A stretch of 64,000 nt of DNA from Cymbomonas tetramitiformis (GCA_001247695.2 LGRX02035167.1:1-64000); one strand, 5' to 3'; numbered from the stretch's first letter, positions 33,300 through 43,102 are shown. Numbers and translations are program-made. Notes: a model not told the origin generated them from the sequence alone.

Positions 33300-33678
33300 T
33301 TTTCATTCCACTTGCTATCTTGGCCATGATTGGCTAAGCAGCCGCTTGAAGAGGTGGTGCGCACTTGCGCGTTTGGGTGCGACTAGGATTTGGACATGAT
33401 TTTACGGTAGACGTCTTTTGCGGCTGCGAGTCATGGGCACCGCGCGTTGCTATTGCTCGGTTGTGGCAATGTTCATTTGCGTTGTACTGCCTGCACTGAT
33501 CCCGCTGGTTTACGTATTTTGGGCTGGTGCTCCGGACGCCTTCGACCACATCGACATTTGCAAGTGCCCCACGCTCTTTTCGCCGCTCCGCACGTTCTGC
33601 CGTTACGTCTTCCCTCCATTTCCGCCACAACACCCAAACGTGCTACCGCGCATCATCTTTTCTCTGGCTTTCAGAAGA

Positions 33679-36123
33679 ATGGCGACATCTACTCGAGCTC
33701 GTAAACGCCTATTGAAGGACTCCGACTTGGACGCCTCTATACAGCTTTTGGATGCGGTTCGGGACACTCCGACCGCTAGCACTCCACCTGTGGTGCCCCC
33801 TGCTGTTTCCAGCAACTCCGACACCGCTGTCGCGTTGCGGAAACATCTTGTTGACCAACACGCCGCTGTTGACGTGGTCTACAAGGGGAGGTTGCATCGG
33901 GCTTGGGCCAAGGGTATCCGCGAGGATATCCTTGGTTCCAAGAAACATCATTATCGTGGCACTGACGACACCGACCGTCTCTCCGAGTTGGTGGTGCAGC
34001 TTCGGACGGAGTTTGAGTCCGCCGGACTGGACTTGACCCCCTTTGACCTCGACGACCCCACCTCTCTGGTTATCGAGAAGGTGAATGGGCTTCTCTATGA
34101 CGTCTTGGCCCTCGTCGTGGAGCGGAACTCTGTGGCCGACACCTGGCTTCGGGGTACGGACTCTTCGGCTGACCGAGATGGACGTCGTGCCCTCATCGAC
34201 ATCATCAAAGGGAGCGTGCCGACAGTCCTTCGCGAGAGCCACCAGCAGGAGCATGCGGCGCTTCGTTATCCCGCAGGCGTTGACCCACAGCCGATCTTGG
34301 CTCGTGAGCAACGTCTGGTGCGGGATAACCGCGCTCCTGACTGGCAACCCACCGACGAGACCCGTAAGCTGTCGCTCTACAACCGCCTCGACCCGGTCTT
34401 CTACGCGGCGGTGAAGGTGCGTTATCCGCTTGCGGGTGACCTCGGCGGAGTCACTCTCCGCTCACTGCAGGCTCTCGTCGTGGCCATCTTCCAGGCATGG
34501 GCGCAGTCGGACGAGGGGGCGTCGTCGCGTGAGAAGCAGACACTGGGGACGGGCGGTAAGCCCTCTGCGCTTATCACGTCGTCTGAGTACGCCGTTCTGC
34601 TCGAGGAGATTGCGGCCTTGAAGGCCTTGGTGCGAGGTGGCCGTGCGGGCGGGGGACAGCAGCCGCAGCCGCAGCATCGGGGGAAGCAGCATCCGAGGGG
34701 GTTTCGCGTGGGTGCAGGCAACCCCCCCGCGGTCGGCTTCGACCGCGACAGCATGAAGGCCAAGCCGCTGTGCCACCGCTGCCGCAAGGCCGGTAAGGGA
34801 GAGGTATATCACCCGTATCGCGACTGCCCGCTTGGCGGTCGCCAACACTCACCGGCCACGGCCGCGGCTTTCTGCATTCCCATTGAGCAGGAGGACACGG
34901 AGGGCCTGCACGCATTGGCGCTCGTGCAGGTCTTCCAGGACGCGGCGGACAGTGGACCGGAGGCCTTCTCGCATGCGGCGTTGGCGTATGGTCCGCCCGC
35001 GGTGCTCTCCGCGGACGGCGTCGGTGGGATCGACGTGGCGGCCTACGGATTCAGCGTGCCGCCTCCGACTTCTGGCGGGACCGACGACGAGGACATCTTG
35101 CGGCGGCTTGATGCCCTCACCTCTGAGGTTCAGGCCGCCCAAGAGAAGGTACATTACACTCACGCATCCTTTGTTCCTGGGAGTGCGGTTGAGGAGCATG
35201 CATCGGCTTTGGTGTGTGGCCCTGCCGCTGCGGCGGGGATCACACCGAAGGGGCAGGTTCCGGCAGGTGGTGCGGCGGTATCGGCGTCCGCCGTGCCGGC
35301 CCCTGCTATGCCTGTTTCGCAGGCGAAGGATGTACGGCCCGCGCCAGTTCAATCGGCGCGGGTGACCACCACAGAGGCGACATGCGGTGAGTTCGGAAGC
35401 TTCGTGCAGACGGTGAATCACGCCGCCGTCCACCCCTCTGACCTGACAGGCTATGACACGGACGACTACGAGGATTACGCCGACGGTACTTTCGCGGTGA
35501 AGCCGCGGGCTCCGTCCGGTGCTATCGGATGCGGTGTGCCGCCTTTCGGCTTTGGCACGCCGGCGATCGGCGCTCTCGCGGTGCTCTCTCTGTTGTGCAT
35601 TTCTTTTGCAGGTGTATCTGCTTCGGCGTCCACAGCTTCTGCTGTGTCGGCGTGTGTACCGGCTACGGAGATGCCTTCGCCTGGTGGTGATCTCGATTGG
35701 GTAGCTCCGTCATTTTTCTCTACGAATGATTTTCTTGATCCGGTGATGACGGCTCAGGGTCTCCTATTGCCTGAGGATGTGCCACAACTTCAGCCGCCCG
35801 AGCCTCCTGACACTTTGAGCTTGCTAGCATTTCAGGATTTAGCTCAAGCGGACTTGGGCTTTGACATGGCATTCTACTACGGCATGGCCTTGCATGAGAG
35901 CGGACCTCTGGATGTTCAGCACTACTACGGTGCTGGTTACTTTACTTCCTACTATGGGATGGACTTCCGTGAGGCCACCGCTGACTACTTTGTACTGTCG
36001 ATTGACTTCTTGCTCACTCTGGAGGCACACCAACATGGTGGTGTGCAGAACTCCTGTGACCTCAAAGACTTCTTCAATCTGGTTTATGGTTTTGCTTTGA
36101 CACCTTTGAAATCTTCAATTTGA
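33679..36123 (+). CDS. Gag-like protein with zinc-knuckle-like motif and hydrophobic segment
   Basis: 814 residues from ATG 33,679 (MATSTRARKRLL), chosen because copy 1 starts MVASTRST at the matching place. The frame is open 87 codons further up from 33,418, where a hydrophobic stretch (VVAMFICVVLPALIPLVYVF) could act as a signal anchor if an upstream start is used. Residues 30-350 are mostly helical, as in Gag capsid regions. Residues 365-383 are CX2C-X9-H-X4-C (CHRCRKAGKGEVYHPYRDC), a long-loop variant of the CCHC knuckle. Residues 617-650 read GCGVPPFGFGTPAIGALAVL then SLLCISFAGVSAS: a hydrophobic core with a signal-peptidase-like end. The last 160 residues are acidic, Pro- and aromatic-rich. 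It should assemble with and package element RNA; the role of the hydrophobic segment is unknown. Confidence 0.82.
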   Translation: MATSTRARKRLLKDSDLDASIQLLDAVRDTPTASTPPVVPPAVSSNSDTAVALRKHLVDQHAAVDVVYKGRLHRAWAKGIREDILGSKKHHYRGTDDTDRLSELVVQLRTEFESAGLDLTPFDLDDPTSLVIEKVNGLLYDVLALVVERNSVADTWLRGTDSSADRDGRRALIDIIKGSVPTVLRESHQQEHAALRYPAGVDPQPILAREQRLVRDNRAPDWQPTDETRKLSLYNRLDPVFYAAVKVRYPLAGDLGGVTLRSLQALVVAIFQAWAQSDEGASSREKQTLGTGGKPSALITSSEYAVLLEEIAALKALVRGGRAGGGQQPQPQHRGKQHPRGFRVGAGNPPAVGFDRDSMKAKPLCHRCRKAGKGEVYHPYRDCPLGGRQHSPATAAAFCIPIEQEDTEGLHALALVQVFQDAADSGPEAFSHAALAYGPPAVLSADGVGGIDVAAYGFSVPPPTSGGTDDEDILRRLDALTSEVQAAQEKVHYTHASFVPGSAVEEHASALVCGPAAAAGITPKGQVPAGGAAVSASAVPAPAMPVSQAKDVRPAPVQSARVTTTEATCGEFGSFVQTVNHAAVHPSDLTGYDTDDYEDYADGTFAVKPRAPSGAIGCGVPPFGFGTPAIGALAVLSLLCISFAGVSASASTASAVSACVPATEMPSPGGDLDWVAPSFFSTNDFLDPVMTAQGLLLPEDVPQLQPPEPPDTLSLLAFQDLAQADLGFDMAFYYGMALHESGPLDVQHYYGAGYFTSYYGMDFREATADYFVLSIDFLLTLEAHQHGGVQNSCDLKDFFNLVYGFALTPLKSSI

Positions 36124-36336
36124 CTTGCTGGCACAGAGCCTTTCAGTAGTTTAGCAGGACCTTAATTGCCTGTGAGTTTCTGCTCTTGTGCTAGCTAGAG
36201 GGTTCTAATTTGTGTATCAGAATTGCACAGTTAGATTAGCAGTTAGGCCTTGTCACCCTGGCTCCTGCCCTAACACTTACAGCTTTACATTTTCTGACTC
36301 TCCTAGCCAGTCACCACCCACAGTGCTGGGGTGGTG

Positions 36337-36590
36337 TGCTGAAATCTGTATAGGCAGCCCTGACTGGGAGTCCCGGTCAGGCCCCTATGACAGATCCCTA
36401 GGACCAACACTGGACTGCTGACTGATCTGTAGGTTCGTACTGTGACACACGCTGTGTCACAGGTAGGCTAGACTCCGAGACCGTCCGAGACCGTTCCGGG
36501 TATATCTAGCTTAGGGTTTATTTATCTTATACAGTTTATCCACACGAGTACGGGACTTTCTGATATCTAGTGTACTTGGATATTCCGGTA
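36337..36590 (+). repeat. 3' LTR of copy 2
   Basis: Preceded by cagtgctggggtggtg and followed by the second GACAT. The downstream host sequence continues as in the 19.2-kb paralog. Confidence 0.92.
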
Positions 36591-36755
36591 GACATTTCAC
36601 AAATAATGACCTCGCATGACCTCGCATGACATCGCCGGATGACAGTCGCGACAGGAGCCAGTGAAATCGCTGCGATCAACACATTTGCTTTCCCAAGTTT
36701 CGGTGTAGCACAGGCCTAATGCATCCACAATGTGCCGAAACGTAACTACATGAGG

Positions 36756-37311
36756 TAGTTATAGCTGCCACGTCAGACTATATGCTCTGGACTGTGCCGG
36801 AGGATATCCGCCCAAATTTTGAATAAAATTTTTCAAAATCCTCGGAAGGCCCAAGCGACAGCCCGCGACAGTCCGCGACAGCCCGCGACAGCCCGCGACA
36901 GCCGATTCAGTCGCGTTTTTTGCGCGGTTCGGCACGATTGTTCTCTTTTGGCGACCTTTCGCATGAATCGGCTCCCATAAGCTTCCCTTGTGCGAAGGTG
37001 GGATAATAAAGCAAATGGCGTTCCCACGGTGGTAGCGGGGGCGGGGATGGGGAGGGAACACCATCCTTCCTACCTGACGCTTTTTGGCAGGGCCCTTACG
37101 ACCATGTGCACCCACTATCGGGAAAGCCAATCAGAACATGCCAGCTCAAAGATGCCATTGCAATACGACTTTTGTAAGTGCACAAATGGCAAATCACCAT
37201 TGGTTGTCGATGACGAGCGAGCGACGAGAGGTAGATATAGCTGCCACGTCAGACGTATATGCCTCCAGGCAGAGTCCAGAGCATATACGTCTGACGTGGC
37301 AGCTATAACTA
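36756..37311. mobile_element. Foldback/TIR element (TAGTTATAGCTGCCACGTCAGAC)
   Basis: The left terminal repeat from 36,756 (tagttatagctgccacgtca gac.tatatgctctggact) and the right one ending at 37,311 are inverted copies of about 50 bp with few mismatches. The right end is itself a hairpin (37,238-37,311). The interior holds five tandem gcccgcgaca units (36,855-36,902) and a segment duplicated at 37.5-37.86 kb. No coding capacity. Confidence 0.75.
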
Positions 37312-37860
37312 GCTTGTCGCTCGCTCGTCTTCGACTAATCCTACGGTCGCACTGCTCGCTCAGACCCGAATGCTATTTCTTGCCACGTCACTATCATAAC
37401 TTTTGAGCTCTGTTTCCAAATCCTTGATGCTGTTCGACATTTTGCTCTCTCCTCCCGAAATTTGGAAACGAAGCGACAGCATCGAGCATTTGGAAACGAC
37501 ATCGAGCAGCCCGCGACAGCCCGCGACAGCCCGCGACAGCCGATTCAGTCGCGTTTTTTGTGCGGTTCGGCACGATTGTTCTCTTTTGGCGACCTTTCGC
37601 GTGAATCGGCTCCCATAAGCTTCCCTTGTGCGAAGGTGGGATAAGGCGAATGGCGTTCCCACGGTGGTAGGGGCGGGGTTGGGGAGGGAACACCATCCTT
37701 CCTACCTGACGCTTTTTGGCAGGGCCCTTACCATGTGCACCCACTATCGGGAAAGCCAATCAGAACATGCCAGCTCAAAGATGCCATTGCAATACGACTT
37801 TCGTTGTAAGTGCACAAATGGCAAACCACCATTGGTTGTCGATGACGAGCGAGCGACAAG
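37312..37860. repeat. Second, partial copy of the foldback-element interior
   Basis: 37,508-37,858 repeats 36,870-37,221 almost exactly (gccgattcagtcgcgtttttt, tcggctcccataagcttccc, ccaccattggttgtcgatgacgag). The stretch 37,312-37,545 is the inverted partner of 18,640-18,875. Confidence 0.8.
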
Positions 37861-38540
37861 TACAATATACGGCGTTTTGTCTCCATATACTATTTATCTT
37901 ATACAACATTTTGCGATATAATCGCCGATAGTCATCATCACCCGAAAGGTTACATCGCGACCGTAAACATACGGTCAGATAGTATCTGCACAATCAGATT
38001 CTGTATTATGACAGGTGGTAACTCGAAACCGACTTAGTTTGAAAAATGACCTCTCAATGTGCATGTCTACTTCCGGTCAAAGCTGTGCTAAGGTCAACTT
38101 TTCACGGCGGTTCGATCTATCGGGAGGGTTTCATCTCGTTCGCAGGATTCCCGCATGCAAGCGAGAGCCCTAGGGTAGGGGTCCCTGCCAATTTGCCCGC
38201 CTTTCAATTTGGCGCATCATGCTTGAAAATTGAAAGATTTCCTCCCGATGAATCTTTCAAACTAAAACTTTTCTCTCCGATATACTTCAAGTTTCACTCG
38301 AAAACATATCGTCAACGTTCCACTACGGTGGGTACGTTTATCGCTCAGGGTTCGCTTTGATCCGCTGCATTATCCGCCTTGCAGTATGGCGCATCCAAAA
38401 GTGGATAAGATGTATGAAAAATATTCCGAAAATGTTTCTCAAAGACGCAGAAAAGTTTCGCTTAAACGAAACCCTTCTGGCCGTTTTGCGCTCAAAGAAA
38501 CAGCAGATCAATCTGCTAGTTCTGAAGCGCCCTCGGCCAC
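37860..38540. other. Spacer, no gene supported
   Basis: Short frames only; nothing recognisable. Confidence 0.4.
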
Positions 38541-38547
38541 ATCTGCC

Positions 38548-39255
38548 TTAGAAACAAATTGCGCGTTTCGCGCACAAGTAACTTGAAGCCTTGAGCTTCA
38601 AGTAACTTTAAGATATGTATCTTGGCAGTATTTGTGCCAAGTTTCGTGCTCTAGGACGCACGGGAAGCCCTCGGCTGTTTGGCATCTTTGGGTTTGGGTG
38701 TCACGTTCGAACCCAAACCCAAAACATCTGCCTTTGAAATAAATTGCGCGTTTCGCGCACAAGTAACTTGAAGCCTTGAGCTTCGGGTAACTTAAATATA
38801 TGTATCTTGGCAGTATTTTTGCCAAGTTTCGTGCGCTAGGACGCACGGGAAGCCCTCGGCTGTTTGCCATCTTTGGGTTTGGGTACGTTCGAACCCAAAC
38901 CCAAAGGCAAAGGCATAGGACAGTTTCGTAGATTCTGTCCCGATGCCTTCGCAACCTCGCATGCTAACTCATATTATAATGAATATTCAACATTCAAGCG
39001 TAGGATACCCCACGCCAACGGGAAGCGCTCGGCTGATTTGTTATTTGGGTATGCGCACCCAAATGACAAAAAACGCATCTTTGAAACTCGTTAGTTTCAA
39101 AGATGCGTGGCCGATGCCTTCGTGCTTATGTGTATATTTCATATGAAATATGCCATGGAATAAATGTGAATATCCCGCACAAACGGGAAGCGCTCGGCTG
39201 TTTTGTAATTTTAGGGTGCACCCAAAATACAAAACGCATCTTTGAAACTCGGAAG
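38548..39255. repeat. Degenerating tandem repeat, about 180-bp unit
   Basis: Units start near 38,548 and 38,733 (gcgcgtttcgcgcacaagtaacttgaagc ... ggaagccctcggctgttt...atctttgggtttgggt). Two decayed units at about 39,020 and 39,180 keep cgggaagcgctcggctg and cgcatctttgaaactcg. Each unit ends in a small inverted repeat (tttgggt...acccaaa). Confidence 0.8.
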
Positions 39256-39280
39256 TGCTTGCCGGTCGCGTGCAGCAGTA

Positions 39281-39410
39281 AAAGGCAAGGCAAAGGGTTT
39301 AGGATATAGAAGAAGTAGGAATAGTTTTCAGAAGCACTAGAATACTTTTCATATGCTTCTGAGAACTATTCCTACTGCCGCTAAATCTTAAACCCTTTGC
39401 CTTCCCCTTT
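39281..39410. repeat. 130-bp hairpin
   Basis: aaaggcaaggcaaagggttt ... agaagtaggaatagttttcagaagc pairs with gcttctgagaactattcctact ... aaaccctttgccttcccctt, with few mismatches and a loop of about 15 nt. Confidence 0.8.
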
Positions 39411-39504
39411 GCCTTTGACCTTCCGTTCGCAGCTTTACCATTCTGTTTCTGAGCGAACTGGAGTTTCAAGGAGTTCGGCAGTTTGCCAGAGTTCTCCATC
39501 ATTA

Positions 39505-40024
39505 GGGAGGTTCCGATTTTTGTTCCGGATTACGAATTACGCGTTAACGTCATCGCCGTTATGACGTCAATCGTAATCCGGGATGACCTTAACTCGGAGT
39601 GAGCATCAAATGCAAAATCGATTCCGAAATCTGTCGTGCTCCGAATACTCCGATTTACGTGTGAACGCTGGCCGTTGCTGTCGCTTTTTACAAAATTCTG
39701 TCGTTTTCATGCCGACGTGGCACGAATGCGGACGGACGAAGAGACGCTCCGTGGGGAAACGCAAAGCAGACAGACGCTCGATCAGAAGAATCTGAGCAAT
39801 ATTCTGAATCTACGATTTTACACGAAGTTTGCACCTTAGTTCGTAACTCGTAGTTCGGGACGAAAATCGTCCCGAACGACGTAAGAATTAACACTGGCAT
39901 CCCGAAGTTCGGGACGTTGACGTTTTCCCGGATTACGAGTTATCGTCATCGGTGTCATGCGAAAAAAGGAATCTATGACGATAACTCGTAATCCGTAACC
40001 CGGAATCGCAAATCGGAACCTCCC
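39505..40024. mobile_element. MITE with GGGAGGTTCCGATTT ends and TA duplication
   Basis: GGGAGGTTCCGATTT at the left and AAATCGGAACCTCCC at the right are perfect inverted ends of a 520-bp element flanked by TA (39,503-39,504 and 40,025-40,026). Further inverted similarity (ttccggattacga...taacg) extends inward about 50 bp. There is no transposase. TA target duplication suggests the Tc1/mariner group (inference). Confidence 0.75.
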
Positions 40025-40640
40025 TATTATCTTCATCCACGAAAGCAGTCGGATCAAGAATTCGCTAAATCCAGATCGTTTAAAATAATTTATATTTCCG
40101 GTATATTCGATGCATCTTGAGTCAGAAGATGGTGTATAAAATGATGTTCATTACAAACGAAAAACGCCGTACAATAGCTGATATTCATACAGTACAGTGT
40201 ACACTGTATTCCCCACATCGCCGTGTCACAGAGCCTCCGGACGCGATTTTTCACTTTTTTAAGGATTTATTTTTATTGGGGAAAAAATCGGAGATGAAAT
40301 CGAAGATTCCCCCTCTTTTGAAAAATCGGGAAAAAATTCAGTGCTTTAACAGTGCGAATTAACACTGCGTTTTTGAGGCCCAAATCGTAGGCTGTACTGC
40401 GTATGCTGTATTGATATTCTATGAATTGAAGCCATTGTGAAAAACGATTTCTGTCTCAGTTTTTTTTACGTCTTCATTCTTCAAATCTGAGAAATGTGTG
40501 AACGGATTCCGAAAATTCAGTGGCTCTTAACACTGTGAAAAATGAAGCCAGAATCGTAGGCTGTACACTGTACGCTGTACACGACACAGAGTAGAGCTGT
40601 GACACACGACACAGTGAGCTGTGACACACGACTCAGTGTG
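40025..40640. other. Spacer with diverged duplicated segments
   Basis: gtgtacactgtat (40,196) and gctgtacactgtacgctgtac (40,560) are related palindromic runs. aaaattcagtgctttaacagtgcgaa and aaaattcagtggctcttaacactgtgaa mark a diverged direct duplication. No gene. Confidence 0.45.
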
Positions 40641-40647
40641 TCACTGT

Positions 40648-40702
40648 ACACACGACACGACACGACACGACACGACACGACACGACACGACACGACACGA
40701 CA
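40648..40702. repeat. (CACGA)n microsatellite
   Basis: About ten uninterrupted cacga pentamers. Confidence 0.95.
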
Positions 40703-40719
40703 GTATAAATAAAATTAAA

Positions 40720-40965
40720 TATAAATATAAAGGTCATCCATGAATGACAAGGTATGACTTCACAGTGCGGTAATAATTAAATTTTAATTATATTTAACCC
40801 AGGTCATCAGTGAATAATGAAGGGGGTTCAGGGTGGAGCTCTGTGGTAGCCCCCATTACATGCAGTTCATGCATAAATGACAACGTATGACTTCACACGG
40901 CGTTAATAATGTAATCTAGGTCATCAGAGAAAATGAAGGGGGGTTCAAAGCGGAGCCCCCCAGAG
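40720..40965. repeat. Tandem pair of about 120-bp units
   Basis: gacaa.gtatgacttcacag.gcg.taataat ... aggtcatcag.gaa.aatgaaggggg.ttca...ggagc occurs at 40,745-40,835 and 40,880-40,960. Confidence 0.7.
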
Positions 40966-41275
40966 GTACCCAACCCCCTCTTGGTCGCCGCCTCTATTTG
41001 CCGCAGGTCTCTCACTCTTCACATGATGATGATGCGGATGATGGATACTCAGGGGGGGGGTTATTTTTTCCCCACCTGTACGTTCACGTACCCCCTATTT
41101 TTTTTGTACTCGACCGGAGGATCGCGATTTTCGACACGACAAGAATGGAATGCAGCTCGTAAACTCTCGTCTGGTCTCAAGCCAGACTAGAGAGCGACAG
41201 ACGAGAGCAAGAGCTGGCTTTCGTTTGCTTCATAGCTTGCTCTTGCCAGTTCATCTAGTTGCACTTTCGTAATTC

Positions 41276-41485
41276 GTGCCAACGAGATCCACTCTTCGAT
41301 GCCCGAATCTTGTTCTCCATTTCTATTTTGATTCATCACTCAATCGATGTTTCGAAGTGCACCACAACGTGTCCCGTGACGCTTATAACGGCTTACGCGC
41401 GGTTCATCGAGCCTATATTGCGGATATCACTATTAGACTTCGGAAAGGCGCAAAATATGTTAGAGAACTGCAAAAGCGTAGCTGA
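41276..41485 (+). pseudogene. Protein-like fragment, unidentified
   Basis: The frame encodes LNRCFEVHHNVSRDAYNGLR then AVHRAYIADITIRLRKGAKYVREL and stops at 41,485. Composition is protein-like, but neither end shows a clear splice site. It may be the upstream part of the decayed region that follows, in another frame. Confidence 0.35.
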
Positions 41486-42282
41486 TATCGTTTATGGAGA
41501 GCCTTTCTAAACCAAGGATGGCTTTCACGACCTTGCCTTATCGTCGGCTCGGAGTCAGCTTTAGCAACAAATTGCCACACGTCCACCCTCCGAGTGTGAA
41601 GCTATCCGCTCATTTACTCGCCGCAGTGTAGAAGGCATCTCACTTTGAGTTATGCCTCGACACGGCCAGCCGTACGTCGAGGTCACGGGGTATGCCCCCA
41701 TCCCTGAGCAGACACGCCGACGCGCGCCTAAAGTGGGCAACCTTCGGTTCTGCGTGGGACCGAGAGTCATTCCGCATTGAATTCCGCTCACATCACATGC
41801 ATTGGACTGCTATGCAAAGCGAGCCGCGCGCGTTTCTTGTTTTGTGGGTTCTGTTTTCAGGATTCCCTTCATTGAGGGGTCGAGCGCCGCGGAACTCTTC
41901 GTCGTGTTACTGCGCTCCGCTCAGAAGGTCATCGAAGACGGCTGGGCGATATCCAGTCTCGCACACTGGCATAAAGTCGCCTCTTTACCTTCGGTAATTT
42001 CAACGAACGCACGCTGTTGCCGCGAGTCCAGGGGAGGAATTAGCAGCGAGCCGCTCCCGCTTTGACCTCTGCGACAAAACTTACGTTGACCCTTTGCGGT
42101 CTCAGTGCTGCCAATTTCCTACCCCCCGCTGCACGTCGAGGGCCCTGCACGCTGTCGTACTCTTTACACTTATTTCATGCGTCGTGTTCCTGCCGTGTCC
42201 GGAGCAGCTATCCGCATCCGGTATTCCGGCGTCGCGCTCCGCCGAGGCGTGAAGCGCGCGTTTCGCCTCCACCTTTCTTCAG
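41480..42282 (+). pseudogene. Decayed coding region with in-frame TGA stops
   Basis: One frame from about 41,480 to 42,282 reads as protein-like sequence interrupted by six stops, four of them TGA. Blocks include MPRHGQPYVEVTGYAPIPEQ (41,652), RIPFIEGSSAAELFVVLLRS (from about 41,860) and PLHVEGPARCRTLYTYFMRR (from about 42,120). Loss of CGA codons to TGA by CpG deamination would explain the pattern. No family recognised. Confidence 0.4.
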
Positions 42283-42384
42283 GTGAAATCGGAGCTTGTC
42301 AAAGTCAACAACATCCGGCTCCTCGTGGATCAGATTCTCGACGACAAAGTTCGCCATATCGCCTGCGGTAAAGTCCTACTGGAG
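42283..42384 (+). CDS. Candidate internal exon, 34 codons
   Basis: Acceptor cctttcttcag, donor GAG|GTGGGC, phase 0 at both ends. It encodes VKSELVKVNNIRLLVDQILD then DKVRHIACGKVLLE, a helical repeat-like segment. It may be the first well-bounded exon of the GC-rich plus-strand gene region. Family unknown. Confidence 0.5.
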
Positions 42385-42836
42385 GTGGGCTCGCCCTCCG
42401 CTGCTTCCTTTCTTCCGCTGCGCAGCCGAAGGTCACTTGCACAGCTCTTCAACGGTCACATGCGCTCATAGCGCCAAACTTGTTGAACCCCTTATACGTT
42501 ATATACGGAGCCGAACTTGTCAATAGGTAAGACGTCGCATGTAACGCCTCGGGCCTGCGAGGACCACACGCATAGAGCACGGTGCAGCATATTCACTGGC
42601 CGACTCAGCTGGCGCATGGCGTGTGACGGGAGGAAGTTGTGTCTCGACTCTTCGGTGGCAGATGGCGAAAGTGCTTCTTGTGATCGACTTCTCTGCGGGA
42701 CCCAGGCATGTGGGCAAGGGCCCAGTGGAGGTGTGTCCCTCGCTACACTGCGCGTCGCGTCGAGCTGGCCTTCCAGCGAAGCTTGTCGCATAATCGTCGT
42801 CCGACCGGCTCGACTTGACCAGCATTCTGCTCACGT

Positions 42837-43070
42837 CAACCTATCGACGTGGACCTCAATACCCTATCGGGTGATAGTTGCTTGTCGCCACAAACGTTGT
42901 TGGTTTGTTCACGTCAACCTATCGACGTGGACCTCAATACCCTATCGGGTGATAGTTGCTTGTCGCCACAAACGTTGTTGGTTTGTTCACGTCAACCTAT
43001 CGACGTGGACCTCAATACCCGATCGGGTGATAGTTGCTTGTCGCCACAAACGCTGTTGGTTTGTTCACGC
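42837..43070 (+). repeat. Three tandem 78-bp repeats
   Basis: caacctatcgacgtggacctcaata...ttgttggtttgttcacgt repeats at 42,837, 42,915 and 42,993 with one or two changes. 78 is a multiple of three, so every frame without a stop repeats 26 residues. Confidence 0.95.
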
Positions 43071-43102
43071 TGGATTTTGATATTCAGCTGGTATTCCTGC
43101 AG

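Larger units (their letters stand above)
33026..36590 (+). mobile_element. Gag-only LTR retrotransposon, copy 2, intact, TSD GACAT
   Basis: LTRs of 255 and 254 bp (33,026-33,280 and 36,337-36,590) begin TGCTGAAATC and end TTCCGGTA. The target duplication GACAT occurs at 33,021-33,025 and 36,591-36,595, and the uninterrupted target survives at 19.2 kb. The primer-binding site TGGCCCCATCCACG starts at 33,286, and a GGGGTGGTG tract precedes the 3' LTR. One uninterrupted Gag-like frame fills the interior; there is no polymerase. LTRs differ at only a few positions (one is the gtgcagg/gtcagg indel), so the insertion is young. Confidence 0.93.
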
